Part shown: piece after piece, positions 35,001-47,500 of the stretch
Numbering within the stretch: the stretch's first letter is position 1
Layout: each line of letters starts with the position of its first letter
Assembly: GCA_003116995.1 (NCBI GenBank)
Contig: BDSL01000002.1
Coordinates: 1,014,001-1,078,000 of the forward strand
Length of the DNA stretch: 64,000 nt
DNA from: Yamagishiella unicocca
Lineage: Eukaryota > Chlorophyta > Chlorophyceae > Chlamydomonadales > Volvocaceae
Reading direction: 5' to 3'
The notes under the pieces: generated by a model
Told to the model about the DNA's origin: nothing
The model's database searches: none
Seen by the model: the letters and a program-made list of their open reading frames with translations, nothing else
Made by a program: the position numbers and the translations under genes

Positions 35001-36221
35001 AGTCAGGGGATGCACAGCGGCGGCTCAGGGGGACAACAAACGGAGACCAGTGGTGCCCACGTACAAGACGCGCTGCCGCATCCGTCTCGCATTCGCCACG
35101 ATCGTGCGCGGGCGCACTCGCCATCCTGGCGCTTCGAGGTGCAGCAGCCGGAGGTGCAGCCGACGCCGCGACTGGAGCTGCCGTCCGGGCCCCGAGCGGG
35201 AGCAGGAAGCAACCCTCACGACCTTACACCTTTGCAGCCTTCCCCGACGTCCTTGCCGGCCACTGGCCGTGCGACTCGGTGGGGCGTTGCCGCCGCAACC
35301 GGAGCTGACAGCGCCACGCAAGGTGGTACAGGATGCAGTGAAGAAGGCCGAGCGCCCACCGCAACGCGATACGCGGAAGAGCAATACGCATCTGGGAGCG
35401 CCCGTCCCCGCGCGGCAGCCACCCCCGACGATGTTGACATGGAAGGCGTTGGCGACGGGCCTGGCGGCGGCACGGATCCAAGCCCCAGGGTCGCGGACGG
35501 CAGCGATTCCAGGGCGGCGCAGGGCTCCGGTAGATCCGGTGAGATGGCTGGCGGCGGCTCGTCAGACGCGGCTTTACGGCATGCGTACGACGCTGCGGCG
35601 GAGCCACGCGACGCCGAAATGGAGGATTCGGTCCCAGGGGAGGCGCCAGAGGTGTTGCTGCCAGTCCGTGCAGAGGCGCACGGGCGGACGCTCCTGGCGG
35701 CGGCAGCGCAGCAAGGGGCCGACGGTGCTGCAATGGACGAGCAGACTGGACCGATCGGGCGAGGCATGGACGTCGGGGAGGGTCACGAGACGGCGCAGCA
35801 ACACAATCCAGCTCACCAAACGTGGCAGCGAAGAGGAGATGCCGGCCAGGCCAGCCCCGAGGCCTCCAGGCACGTGTACGAGCAGCATCCCGCGGCCGCC
35901 GCTGGTCCGGAGTCGTCTAGGCAGGCTCATGGGGTGCAAGGGAGCGGCGGTGCCGCGCCTTCGGAGCACAACACGCAGCCGGTGTGGTTTCCTCGACTTG
36001 ACCTGACGGGCACGACCGTTTCCGCAATGGAGCAAGGCGCCGCCGAGGTAGCCGCTCCCAGCACGTCTAAAGAGGAGCTCGCGGGGCGCGCGCGGAGTGA
36101 GGATGGAGAAGCTGGGGACGATGACAGGCATCCCCCGCGTCGGCCTGGTGGTGTGCTTCGGATGCTCAGCGCGGTTGTCCGTGAGCCTGACGAGGGCGAC
36201 AAGCAGCAACGGCGTAGCTAG
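29074..36221 (+). CDS. Giant Gln-rich protein with four copies of an unrecognised module
   Basis: Unknown family. Ten exons join in phase (29074-29246, 29359-29533, 29628-29687, 29859-29978, 30118-30222, 30813-32099, 32244-32429, 32622-33092, 33360-33527, 33687-36221), giving 1,759 residues. Four copies of a module of about 90-100 residues are visible: (1) IITVPRRFWDREY...VTVTFEVAGQPVEDV...GHLVFGWSRG; (2) TRLYIGVGQVREWLGEV...GKWFLGWSHTPADGLVLLLR; (3) LPPEYLPAAVSVRCTLDGS...WMISEDGCLVLCLK; (4) LAVPRQAIESLYGLV...VRYQINGEMEPQ...LVGWRR...LLVVCL. Shared features are a Pro/aromatic start, a V.V...DG strand pair, a variable loop, then a GW or W followed by a L(V)L.L strand. An intron cuts each module after the DG strand. 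The exons in between and the 845-codon last exon are low-complexity Gln/Ala/Gly/Ser sequence with many Arg. No signal peptide or membrane span. A nuclear regulatory role is a guess. The same module recurs in the gene at 44521-56396. The start codon is the first in-frame ATG and could be preceded by another exon. Confidence 0.7.
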
Positions 36222-38556
36222 TGCACGGGGCTGTCCGGTTAGAGGCCATGGGGCCCAATGTGCCCTCATGTGGTGGGAGGGGCCGCCTCGCGCACTGGCA
36301 TTCCCTGGCACGGGTTACAGGATCTCGCACACTAAGCGCACGTAATGGCTGTTGGCGGGGTAACTCGTGGTTACCAGTCGGCTGGTGGTTCTGCGCGGTG
36401 GTGACGTTCGTGTGTATGATTCCGGGCCCATCCAGGTTAATACACCCTCTGTTGGCGCTGCCCACTTGGTTTTGCCAGTACGGGTCCTGGTACATTCGCT
36501 AGGTGTACGAACCACTACGCCGCTTACGAGCGTGACGGACAGACAGTAATTGTTGTGCTGCGCGCTGTTGAGGGGCAATTAGGTGTGGTGCGTAGACGGG
36601 TTAGACGTAGTCGAGTATTTAACACGGATGCCGCGCAGCATGCGGGTGCAAGGCGGGACCCTGGACCGCGCAGCATGAACCGCTCTGTCGTCATGGTACC
36701 AGTGCCTGGCCGCGCTGTCGCCAGCTGCCACTGATGGCTCGGTTCCACTTGCTTTAGGCAGGTCAAGAAGTGGAATGGAGTGTGGGATTCGTGGACGATG
36801 CAGACTGGCGGGTGCGCCATGGGATGCTTGCGAGCCGAGTCATGGAATCCTTGCCGTGGGTGACGGAGAGGAGGGTGAGCCCCACCTGGAGCGATCAGTG
36901 GAGAGGTTTGCCCAGGGATGGTGGCTTTGCCTTGGGGGCTCAGTCCTTCTTTCCCGGGAATTGGTCTAGTGCGCTGCCAGGCATCTCGGCGAGCCACTGC
37001 CAGACATGGTTGGTTGACTTAGGTATGTTACCAAGACGCACGCCATTCGGTGCGGGTGGCGACCCGCCATGTATTGCCCCCTGTTATGACATTAAATTAC
37101 GGTTATGGTCATTGTTCATCTCTCTGTGTTTTACCTAACCTCGGCTGGTGGTGGGGGCCCGCTGGTCCCGTAAGTGCGCGGCTTAGAGAGAATACTCAAT
37201 CTGGGTGCATATTGGTTACGCTGTGTGTCTGTTCGGAGGACCAAGGTACGGCTTAAATGGGAGGGCGCATGCTAGCTTCGTAGTTAGGGGCGGCCTGTGG
37301 TTGGGAGACGAGCATGCGGTTAGGCTGCCCGATAGCCCTTCTTTCTTGTGGTGATGTGCAGGACTTCGGGTATCCTCTCATGGCCCAGGGGGCCGCCCGC
37401 GACATCTAGGCTACGCGCCATTGTTGCGCCGAAGATTGCCCCATCGCGCGGTGTGGGTCCGCATGGGTTCGGTTGTCAGCAAGATGCCCCGGGGAGTGCG
37501 CTTGGCAAGGGTGCATCACGGTTGGGTAGTTCGTCTCCTATTCCCCCGCCCACGGCGGGTGCGTGTATTGACTTACACTGACACCGCCTTACCATCATCA
37601 GGTGGGCCGAATGGCCAGTCCCGCTAGCGGCGCACGCATGCAGTCCACAACAATTAAGCCAACTCATCGTCGCATCTGTTTGTCAGCCACCCCGCACCAT
37701 GAACGTGTGGGTGGTGCAGATGCCGACACCGTGATGGGGTCGGGTTTCGGTGGTGCCCGGAGCGCCCGCGCGCCGCCAGAACGGCCCCGCATAGTCTGAC
37801 ATGTGCGTTCAATGTCGATGACAGGAAGCTCGTGGCTGCGTGGTGTCACAGTCGTGGCGTAACTGTGGGGGGCGTTTGTGTTGCGGGTCGCCGGACAAAT
37901 TGACAATGGCACCGATGCTACTCACGCGGCGCTCTGCATCTCGGACACACTTCGTGCGCTCCCGAGGGTTGTGTGAGTTTGACATGCAATAACTTATGAC
38001 GGATGGCGCAGAGGGGACTGAGTGGGGATACCGTAATGGGGCTAGGGCTCGACTGTTGCCCAATGCGTAACATATGTCGTGCCAACTAACCCGCGCGGCG
38101 CTCCGGTCAAAGCTGCGCGCATATCCCCGTGTTTTTTTGCGTCGGGGTTCACGGTATGCTTGCGGTCTAGGGCCGGCGAATGCACTGGCCTTGCATTCAT
38201 CGTTTAGGGGTGCCAAGTTCCAATAACCAAATATGGATGGGCACTAGGCTATGCCGTCGCCCACTGCACGCCTTGGCGATATCATTTGCGCACGTGCGCT
38301 GTCCAATAGTTCGGTGGCACTTTCCTGAACTAGTGCGCGCACCCGCTCGCCTGCAAACATGCAAGATATGGGCGTCTTGTGTCGCGCCGCCCCGCTGATA
38401 TGCTCCCCCACAAATCCCGATCGCAGCCAGAAATGTTTCAGATGACACCGAAACGGGTGAAGGCAGTGCACATCAACCAGCCAAGACGGCAATGGCTGGA
38501 CGGCCATGTGAAAATCGGTTGTGACTTGAATGGCGCGAAATAGGATTCGAGTAGCT
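36222..38556. other. Intergenic, nothing recognised
   Basis: Convergent spacer between the large module gene (plus) and the O-methyltransferase gene (minus). All frames are short and without domains. I saw no TGTAA close enough to the stop at 36221 to name as its poly(A) signal. Confidence 0.4.
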
Positions 38557-38561
38557 TACAC
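38557..38561 (-). terminator. Poly(A) signal TGTAA of O-methyltransferase gene
   Basis: TTACA on the plus strand reads TGTAA on the minus strand, 140 nt past the TGA stop at 38701-38703. Confidence 0.55.
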
Positions 38562-38700
38562 CAGAGCGAAATCTTGTACCGTAATCCGCACGCAAGCCCA
38601 TAGGGCTGGCCTTCGTATCCACATGATGAGCCCTTCCAAAAAAGGTTCCTTGTTTCCGCGCGGCAGCGGATGATTCGTGTTCTGGTGTTAGACCCCGCTG

Positions 38701-40626
38701 TCACCTACGCCTGCACAACGTCATGCCGTCTCCGATAGGCACCATGCTCACGCTGATCCGCGGATCCTGCAACAGCTTGGCGTTGAGGTCACGCAGCGCT
38801 ATCGCGGCCTTGTCACCCGCCTGTCGGGGCGAGGAATACCAGCAGCCACGCAGCATGAATGTTTCATGCGTGGTAAGCAGTGGTAAGCGTGGTAAGCAGC
38901 GTCGAGAGCGGTTATGGTGCAGCACAGCTCGCAGCCCCGCTGCTCCTCACCTGCGGCTCCACCACACGGCCATAGAAGAGGGTGTTGTCGATCGCAATTA
39001 ATCCCCCCGGCCGCACCAGCTGCAGCAACAACTCGTAATACTGGTCGTACGCCCGCTTGTCAGCATCTGCGGGGCAGGGTGATCGCGGCCAGGATTGCGG
39101 CCGCCGAGGGGTAGGCTGGCCTTATTTTCGCTGGTCTTCTCGTTCTAGGGGTCCAAACCCGTGACTGCTGTGGAGTGAAACGCCCGGGATCGCATAGGGC
39201 CCATGCATGAACGACATGTTGCGATTGTGGAGGCATGAAGGCATACAAAGTCGTGTGTCGTGGCCACGACGGTAGATCCTTCGTAACTCCGTCCCGTCGG
39301 CCTGCATGCGCATGTGTAAGCGGAGCCTGTCGTTGCTCGAAAGCTCAGCGCTTCCCGGAAACGGCCGTCCCCCTCGAGCACACAAAAGAGCATTAGCCAC
39401 GACCCCGTTATATGAACTTAACAGCTCTCCGCCAATCCTGCTAACCGCCCTCCCAGTGCCCTGGACCCCACCGATGAAAGCCATATCGTACGACCCGCCG
39501 CCGTCCCGGACGAGCAGTTGCTCCAGGGATCGCAGCGCGGGGCCGATCTGGGCCTCCACCCGGTCCGCTACACCCGCCAGCTGCCAAAAGCGCCGCGCCA
39601 TCTCCACTGGCCGCTCATCCCGGTCCAGAGCCACCAGCCGCCCACCGGGTGGCAGCGCCTGCGGGTCATATCGTTAGTCGAAGGGGGGTTGGCGCCTCAG
39701 AGGTTGTGTGTGCAGTCTGCCGTCCAGTGCCTCATGCTCCATACCCTGGCCCAACCCCAACCCCTCTCGCCCCGTCAACAAGGGTTTTCCTTGCAACCCC
39801 GTCAACAAGGCGAAGCCGGAGCCTGCGCGATCCGTCATCAGTCCCTCCTCCACTTCGCTCACCCACGCTGTCCCACCGCCGCCCCATCCACCAGGGCCAC
39901 TTAGGTCTACTCTCGACCCACCAGCGCCATGGCGCATGACGAGTACCCCGTGAAGACGCCCACTTCCACCACTCTCCGGGCGCCCACCAGCTCCACCAGC
40001 AGCCCCAACAGGGCCCCCTGCTCCGGTGTGATTTGCATGTGAGCCCCGTGCACCGCTGCCGTCTCCTCTCGCAGCTGGCGCAGCACCTGCACAGTGGGCA
40101 GTGGGGCACGGGGGCAAGGGCCGGAGGGCCGGATGGGCGCAGTCCCTAACCGCTCATGCCGCGGGAGCTAAGCTGGGAGGTGCCGCCCAGAGCAGCTGCC
40201 GGCTGCTCCCGGCGCACCAACCACCAGTGGCACAAACGAGGCCGCGGTGCCACCAAACTACCTCGCAAGCCGAACTCGAGCCCTGCCCAAGTGCCGCAGC
40301 ATCGGCCGCCACTGCGCGATACTCGCCTCCGGCTCCCTGGTGTGCGCCAGCATGTAGCCGTACAGCCGCGGTGTCATGCCGACCGCCACCGACACCTTGT
40401 TGAGCACCTCACCCTCAACCAGGTCGCCCGAGGACGTGGACGAGGGCGGGGTGCTGGCGGGGCGGGCAGCCGGGCTGCAGAGATAAGGCAAGGGGTCACG
40501 ACGAGGCGCGGTGCGGGGGGCGTGGGTGCTGGGCTGCTGGAGCCAGGGCACCAGCAACGCCTGCAGCGAGCGCGTGTGCGCACCGCCCTCGCCCTCGAGT
40601 GAGGCGTGTACAGTGTACGCACCCAT
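38701..40626 (-). CDS. Class I (caffeoyl-CoA-type) SAM-dependent O-methyltransferase
   Basis: A SAM- and divalent-metal-dependent O-methyltransferase of the PF01596 family, closest in pattern to the plant plastid caffeoyl-CoA-like enzymes; the acceptor substrate cannot be told from sequence. Exons 40626-40327, 40086-39922, 39658-39472, 39066-38951 and 38820-38701 join in phase (295 residues). Landmarks: [17 protein letters not shown] then [20 protein letters not shown] (cap helices), [17 protein letters not shown] (SAM motif I), [20 protein letters not shown] (acidic ribose-binding loop), [20 protein letters not shown] (first metal Asp), [15 protein letters not shown] (Asp-Asn metal pair), [10 protein letters not shown] at the C-terminus. 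All key residues are present. Intron 1 has a GC donor (GAG then GCGAGT), required to keep the conserved [12 protein letters not shown] junction. The N-terminal 60 residues are low complexity and the start at 40626 is the least certain point; an upstream transit-peptide exon is possible. Confidence 0.88.
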
Positions 40627-43600
40627 GTGCAGTGCAGTCAGCGCGATAAGAGGGAGAACGGATTTTACGGATGTTAAGCAGGCGTGCAGTATACGCGTCT
40701 GAAGTTCGGATAGGGGACCGAGACGGAGGGCGGCCGTACGGCATGGGGATTCCGGACAGCGGTGAACGGTAACAGCGTGTTGTGTTTAGGAGTAGGAAGG
40801 CGCAGATTGTTCACACAGGCTGCCAAATAATTGGTGCCGCAGAGCCCACCACTGGCATGGCCGCTCACACAGCTGAGCGTTCTGCTGAGGCCATGAGTAT
40901 GTACGTCCCTGGTTAGCCCAGCGTTGCGTGCGATGCTGGGGCAGGAGGGAGGTTGCTCGGGTTCATGCGGGCGGCGATGAACGCATTTGACTACCGGTGC
41001 AAATGATGATATACGAAGGTAAAGGCAAGAGTGCAGCCTTATATGCCACACTGGAAGGGCAAGGCACACGCGAAGTGTAAACCTTTATATTAACTGTAAA
41101 CCTTTGTATTACACGAGCGGTGTTTCCCTGCCAAGCAACTGCTTGCAAATGCGTATGACGCCGTAAGCATGTGCATGGGTTTAGACGTGGCGAGGATCAG
41201 CGTCAACGACTAGTCGTGGAGTTGCATTGAACGAAGGCGGGCATTCACCTACTGCTAACATGACATATATGCCGGCTGCGCCAAACCCTCCTTGATGTCC
41301 ATGCCCTGAGCGGCACGGAGCCCTGCAGGACATGACCACCCCATGAAATCATTATCATTTTTTAATTGTCGGGCTGTGATCCTGGAAATGCGCTTACTTG
41401 TGGCCGCTGAGCAGCGATTCTTGGCTGTATGGCCTCACCGCACATTTTGTCTCTTGCACTAGGACTTTCGTTTAAGAACTATACAACTATACAGAACTAT
41501 ACAATTATACACGTGAATTGTTAGCGTTGCGGCAAAGGCGGCAGCGTGTCCGGCGACATGGTACAACAGTGTCCAATATGTGAGTATCCTGACGCTACAG
41601 CTGTATACTATTACTTGTTTGCATATCAGTTGTCGCCACGCCTTATGATTATCACAATTCGTTCGAGCCTAGTCACAGGGAGACATGCAATGTCTCGTCC
41701 GGTCGTCCCCCCCGGCATGGATACCAAAACGACAATATGGCACCAGATGAGCTTTCCAGGAACGCCGCCGGGTCCTGCCTGGCCGTACTGTTTCAGTTAA
41801 AGTATGACTCTCCTCTCTCCTTCCGGGGGCTGCTTGCAATGCGGCAGGCCGACCGCAGGAACATGGGTATTAATATCGGATGGTCTGCGGCACCCTGACT
41901 AATTATTCCACTGCCATCTTCAACACTGTAGTAGGTTGGACGTTGGAGGGTCGATCCACAACAGGACCGAGACCTTTGAACTATTCGGTAGTAGTGCAAC
42001 ACATCGGCAAATACAGAACCGTGGCGTGCATTGCAGCCTTCTGGAATAAATGGATGTTTGCGCAACCGGTGGCAGATCACCTGCTGGCAGCTCATGATTA
42101 AAGAAAGAGTGGGATGCACCATAATCCCTGAAATACGCAACCTCTGCTATGGCACCCAACCGAAACGATCATTCCAAATGCATCCTTCATGCGCAAAGGG
42201 GCCAGACTACTGGGTAAAAGAAATGGCAAAAAAGTGGCCGACATACGTCTCGATTGTGCCTTGCGTTGAAAACCGAGGGTGTAATAGGCTCCACGCGCGG
42301 CACTTCATGCCATTGTGCAGACTATCCTTCGTTAACCCGATGCATGCGAAGGGCATTGCTGCCACACACTTTGAGGGTGTAAGTGACACGAGCTGCACGA
42401 GCATGGCACCTAGCGGACTTGGATGGGTGGTGGGCAACCTCTACAGAACTTTGGTATCTTGGCCCTGAGTCCTGTGTTAGTTCACGAGTTCCAGAGCCAC
42501 TACCTTGCTGTCTGCGGTAGGGCGGCCTGCTGCACGTTCCGGATTTGCATGCGCCTGGCAGCGCCTGTTTCCTACCTAGCGCGAGCCAGGCAAGGGGCCT
42601 GGTGCCCCATGTAATCGTTTTCGCTACGCTGTTTCGCTCGGGGAAGCCTGTCACCAGTATGGACATCAGTCCTGGTGTTTGCGGGAAGTAAGCTGAACCC
42701 CGAAACCAGTCGCTCCCAGCAGGGGAGGGCAGGGAGATTAGGCGGGGTACAGTGCCAAGGGAGGGCGGCGCGGTGAAGGGTGGGCGGCAGGGCGACAGAA
42801 AGGCCACAGAGTTGCTTGCGAGTTTTCCGCACGCCGTGGAGAAGTGTGCATGTGATTAGAACAGCGATGGCGTGTAATTGCATCACAATTGTGTGGCCTC
42901 ATGGGAGACAATTACATTCGTTACGTACACACATAGCCATTGGGGCACGTAGGGATGTCGGCTGGCCGTCGTCCAGCCGGAAGCCCCATCGCAGTGCTGT
43001 CCTCCCGATCCACGTGCATATAAGAGCGCTGCGAGGTTTCGATCGTTTGCTTCCTTTGTGCGGCCTCATGCCCGGTTGCGTGGTGCGTGGTGTTCATGGC
43101 CTAATGACAAACCCTTTTGAAGTGAACTCGCGTGTCCTCCTGCAGGTCAAACCCTGTTAGAAGATGCCTATCTGTAGTGTCAGACAATGTTGGAGACGCC
43201 GGACATTGCGTAAATGAAAATATCCTGGAACCCTGTCTTCCGGCGCAAGTGGTTTGTGCTCGCCTGCGGTCCTGGTATATTTGATGTGCTTCCAGTGCGC
43301 TTCGGGCGTTACGCGCTTTGCGTTGCCAGATAGAGTCGGGTACGTTAAGATGGGCCCTACTGCCTCTTTCTGCAATGTCGCGGCCCGGTCCGGCGGCTTG
43401 TCGGCTCTCTGGATCGTGAAACCTTAGGGACGCCAGGTTACACATCCAGATCCTGCGGGTGATGCAGCTTATAGGTTAACGGTTGCTTTATCAAAGGCAC
43501 TGCTATGACCTTAGCCCATGCCCGCTTGTCTTAATAAGAGTGCAAAGCTAGCCAGATGTCCCCCCGGGCCCCCAGTCTGGCCCCGTACGCTGCAGAACGC

Positions 43601-44520
43601 AACCATGCGGCAGCCGCTTGCTATGTACGCATTGGCACAGCGGTCCACTATGCCCAGTCAGTCAGTCTGACTCTTGGGGAGGGCATCGGGAGGGCTGAGC
43701 CTGCCCGAGGGCAGGACCATGCCCTGTTCTGCCTAGGGCCGCCTCTCGCAATGCGTTTGACCGATTCTGCCAAGGCTTTCGCTTTTCGTCGGCGGCGCTC
43801 TGGTCCCACCGTAACGTGGGTCTGTCATGCAGAGCTGCAGGCCTCCTCGTTCAGGCTGTTTGGGCCGTGCTCGCGTCCGTGTGCGACTTCTGACTGGAGC
43901 ACCAAAACGGCCTTGGAGTAAGATAGTACGATGCATATCCATAATTATTATGGTTTTGTCAATCGTCATCGCTCTCTGAAAGGCTAGTTGCCAGTATACA
44001 CATATCTGAAGGTCAAAGCGGGCTGGAGACGAAAGCGCCACAATTGATACAGCGGTGGATAAAGCATACATTATTGTTTGCCTTTGTAAAACATTTAAGC
44101 ACTGAGGTGCATACTTAGCCTCAATAGTACGGTGCGGACCCAGGAAAGCATTATGAGTATGCACGCCGATGCAAGAGGCTTGCAGAAGATCGCTTTGTGT
44201 GGACCAAATGGTACCAACGTTCATCAGGAACTGATAGATACCATGCGGCGTACATAGCGTGGCACGCACTATGTGACAGACACTGGGACTAAATACTCAG
44301 TTCCTTGCCGTTGCTCCGGTCCGCGCCACTCAGATAGCACGACTCCAAAATCCAACAAAGCCTCCGGATTCCAACATTTTTGCCAGAAGTATGCTTACTG
44401 AACGAAAGGCACCGTCCTGAGCTGAACTGGCTGCTATCCGCGCGCACCTCACCCGCCTTGCCCTGCCAGAGGCAAAGCTCATCTAGCACATCTTAAACGT
44501 TGATAATACAGCTTTCAGTC
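40627..44520. other. 3.9-kb intergenic region, nothing recognised
   Basis: Lies between the 5' ends of the O-methyltransferase (minus) and the second large module gene (plus), so promoters of both are expected near its ends. It is AT-richer than the genes. Open frames such as 42031-42468 (plus) and 42322-42807 (minus) have no domain. Small AT-rich repeats occur, for example GTAAACCTTTATATTA-like units near 41080-41115 and ACTATACA units near 41475-41515. Confidence 0.4.
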
Positions 44521-47500
44521 ATGCCATCAGATGAGCTGGAGGTGAGTAGAAGGTTTCGGGTGGGTCTTGCGGCTTATTTGCCCGCAATCTCGCCCGCACG
44601 AAGCAGTGGTGTGTCGGCGTAATTGATATCACAGCTATGCTTGCCATGCCTAAGTTTGCGAAAGGGTGCTGGCCAGGCAATCTCAGGATTGGCCCAATGT
44701 CGATGTACTTGCCTCGACAAATTTTCCGCAGGCGCTCGTTGGCCTTTTGCATCCCTTAGCATATTGACAGTGAGGTTAAGATTTCGTTCCTGTATGAAAT
44801 CCTTCGGTGTGCGCGCTAACTGTGCACACCGACGCCTGTTCGTATGTGCACCCGCGGGCACCTCCGGCCTCTCAGGAGGTCGAGCTGCTGGAACCACCCT
44901 TGTACCTTCCAGCAGCCCGGGACATTCTGATGACAATGCCGGAGCTCTGTTGCCCTGCCGAGGTGTCCCTTAGTATTTCCGTTGTGGTCGATGGTGTGGA
45001 GCTGTATCAGTGCGTCGCAAATCTACAGGTAAGCTACATAATCGGAGCTCGCAGCCTCATGCAAGCTGACAGGGCCTATACTGCTGGGGCCGCAGTCAGT
45101 TGATGACGGCATCAGGACACGAGCTTCTGATAAGCACCTGGCGACTTCTGTGCCAGGGTTGGAATGAACGTAATAACCAACTGAGATGCGCTATAGTGGA
45201 TAAAGACACGAACGCTTTTGAGCTTTCTCCGCCGAAGCAAGGTTTTCGCCGCGGCTGGACCCAGTGTCTGACATAGGGAGCAAATAATATATAGGCCCCG
45301 TCTTAGATCTAGGGAGAGCTCGATAGTGGCAGCTCCACTTTCGAATATCGCAAATTTATAGCCATATTCGGCCGGAAATTCGAGCTTTGTTGTTACCTTG
45401 CAGACGTCGGGGCCAACCCGACGTGTCAGTCCATCCCACTTTTCCACACATAAATACGCCGCCTGCATTCAGGATTTGCGTTAACTCTCGCATGTACCAT
45501 GTACCCTGCCATTTACATATTCCCATCAAGCTCGCATTCATGCATCGTGCTGCTGCTGCTCTGCGCATGAGGGCGCACGCACGCGCGCCCCATGCTTGAT
45601 GCAGCCAATCCAACCCAACTAGCACGCACAGAGGCTCACATGTTCGTACATAGCAACATATGGCTATCAGTGCTGCACTCCACGCTCGCTGCTCGGCTTT
45701 GCTTATCCGTGCGTAGTTGGAATTTCGCGGGAAGCCCGACTCGCTGCAGCTCTCCACCGTAATTGCTTTTTTCCCATCGGATGGGAAGACGATGTAAACA
45801 TTTAGGAAGTAAGGCCCAATGCGCGAGTGAGTGCGGCGGCCTAAAGTCTTCCGCCGTCGACGCCCGCCGCCGCCGCCGTACGCAAGCAACCACCCCACCG
45901 CCGCAGCTACCTACCTACTGCAGCGGCCAGACAAATAGAAGCTAATAAGGGCGAGGGCGCATCAGGGGAGAAACAGGCTTGGCACTTTTAGCGAGCATGA
46001 TGGCGGCCCAGACTGTACATTGGGCAATGGAATGCCTACCTGCGCAGATACACGGTTGGTTGCTTGCTGACTTGCTGAACGCCAGGTGACACGAAAGCGG
46101 GTGACGCGGATGCGAGCCATTCGGAAACAGTTAACGACAACGACGTGTGTCGTGACACAGTGCCGGCGCTCGCCGTACACAGTGTGTGTACTTGTCACAC
46201 AGGCGTCGCTGCTGGTTACACGGCGCCACCGCTGTTCCAATATTAATATATTATGTTCCTGACATACATGCGCCTGGTGTATTATTATTGTCGGCGGTAG
46301 CAATTGCAACTAACTAACTCAGCCCATGCCCATCGTCCCGCTTTATGTCGTTGCAGTCCTTGCGTTTTGTCTCCGGAATCGAGGGATTGTTGCAGCGATT
46401 TTGCGGCTGGGAGGTTGTGTCCTGGCGACCCAGTAGCTCGGACTCCGGTGGCCTCGTGCTCACTCTGCGCCGCCCGCGAGGAGGACGTCGGCAGGTGAGT
46501 GGATGGGCGGGTGAGCGGCTTGGTTGCTTGGTTGCTTGGTTGCTTGGTTGCTTGGTGCGGTGGCCGATAGGCGGGAAGGCGTGTATAGCCGGCTTGTTGC
46601 AGCTTGCAAGGGCCCCGTGCATGCATGCCCACAGGACCCACCCCGGTCACCGCCCTTCATTTAAACAAAAACGTCTTCCACTTATTATTGAAAAGAATAT
46701 ACACCAGGGCATGCAGCTGTATTTCTCGCTTCATCCGATTGTCATTTGATTAAAGATCCTATAGCGCAGGAGAACACACGCGCAGGAAGCAGCCGCATAC
46801 ATACATGTTTCCATCTGTTCCCCTTGCCCTTCCGTTGCCAATTCGTCCGTCCAACCATGCAGCAGGCAGCGGTAGTTTCCGCGAACCGTGAGCCGTTCCC
46901 TCGGGCCCGAGGCCTGCACCAACATCTGGACAGAGCATTGGCGGCTGAGGCTGCAGCGGGCGGGGGCTCTCGGTCAGCATCAGTGCGCTCAGCAGCAGCA
47001 GCCGGCGCTTACGCGATTCGCGAGCGGAGCTCCGTACCCGTGGAGACCTGGCACGGCTCCCCAGCCGCCGCGTGCGGGGAATACTCCGCCGGTGGCCTCT
47101 TATCCTTCCAGCGAATCTCCTCCGGCAGCTATGAGGATCACACTGATCATCCGCTGAGCTACACGCGGGGCGTTTCATTGGGACCACGTCGCTTCCATTC
47201 CGAAGATGGCAGCGCGGACCCGGACGCGGAGGAGGAGGATGGCGAGCAAGATGGCGAGGACGGCAACACCGATAACTTTAAGAATCGGCTGCCAGCGATG
47301 GCGGCGGCGGTGGAAGAGCTGGCGGCGGCAGAGTTAGTCTCCCGGCTACACTGGGGGCGGATGCAGCACCAGCAGCACCAGCAGCCCAACCGTGTTCAAG
47401 ACCCTTACCAATGGCGGGGGCGGCCCCCGCGCCCCCGGCTGGACGAATCGTCCCAGCTGCCGCCACCAGACTCACGGGGGGACCTGAGCGCACTCGGCAG

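Noticed and set aside
46746..46862. Start of the second large module gene at the first in-frame codon (46746)
   Set aside because: The upstream part lies in an AT-rich, pyrimidine-rich run ending in an acceptor-like ATGCAG. Either splicing to 46863 or ATG 46857 is more likely.
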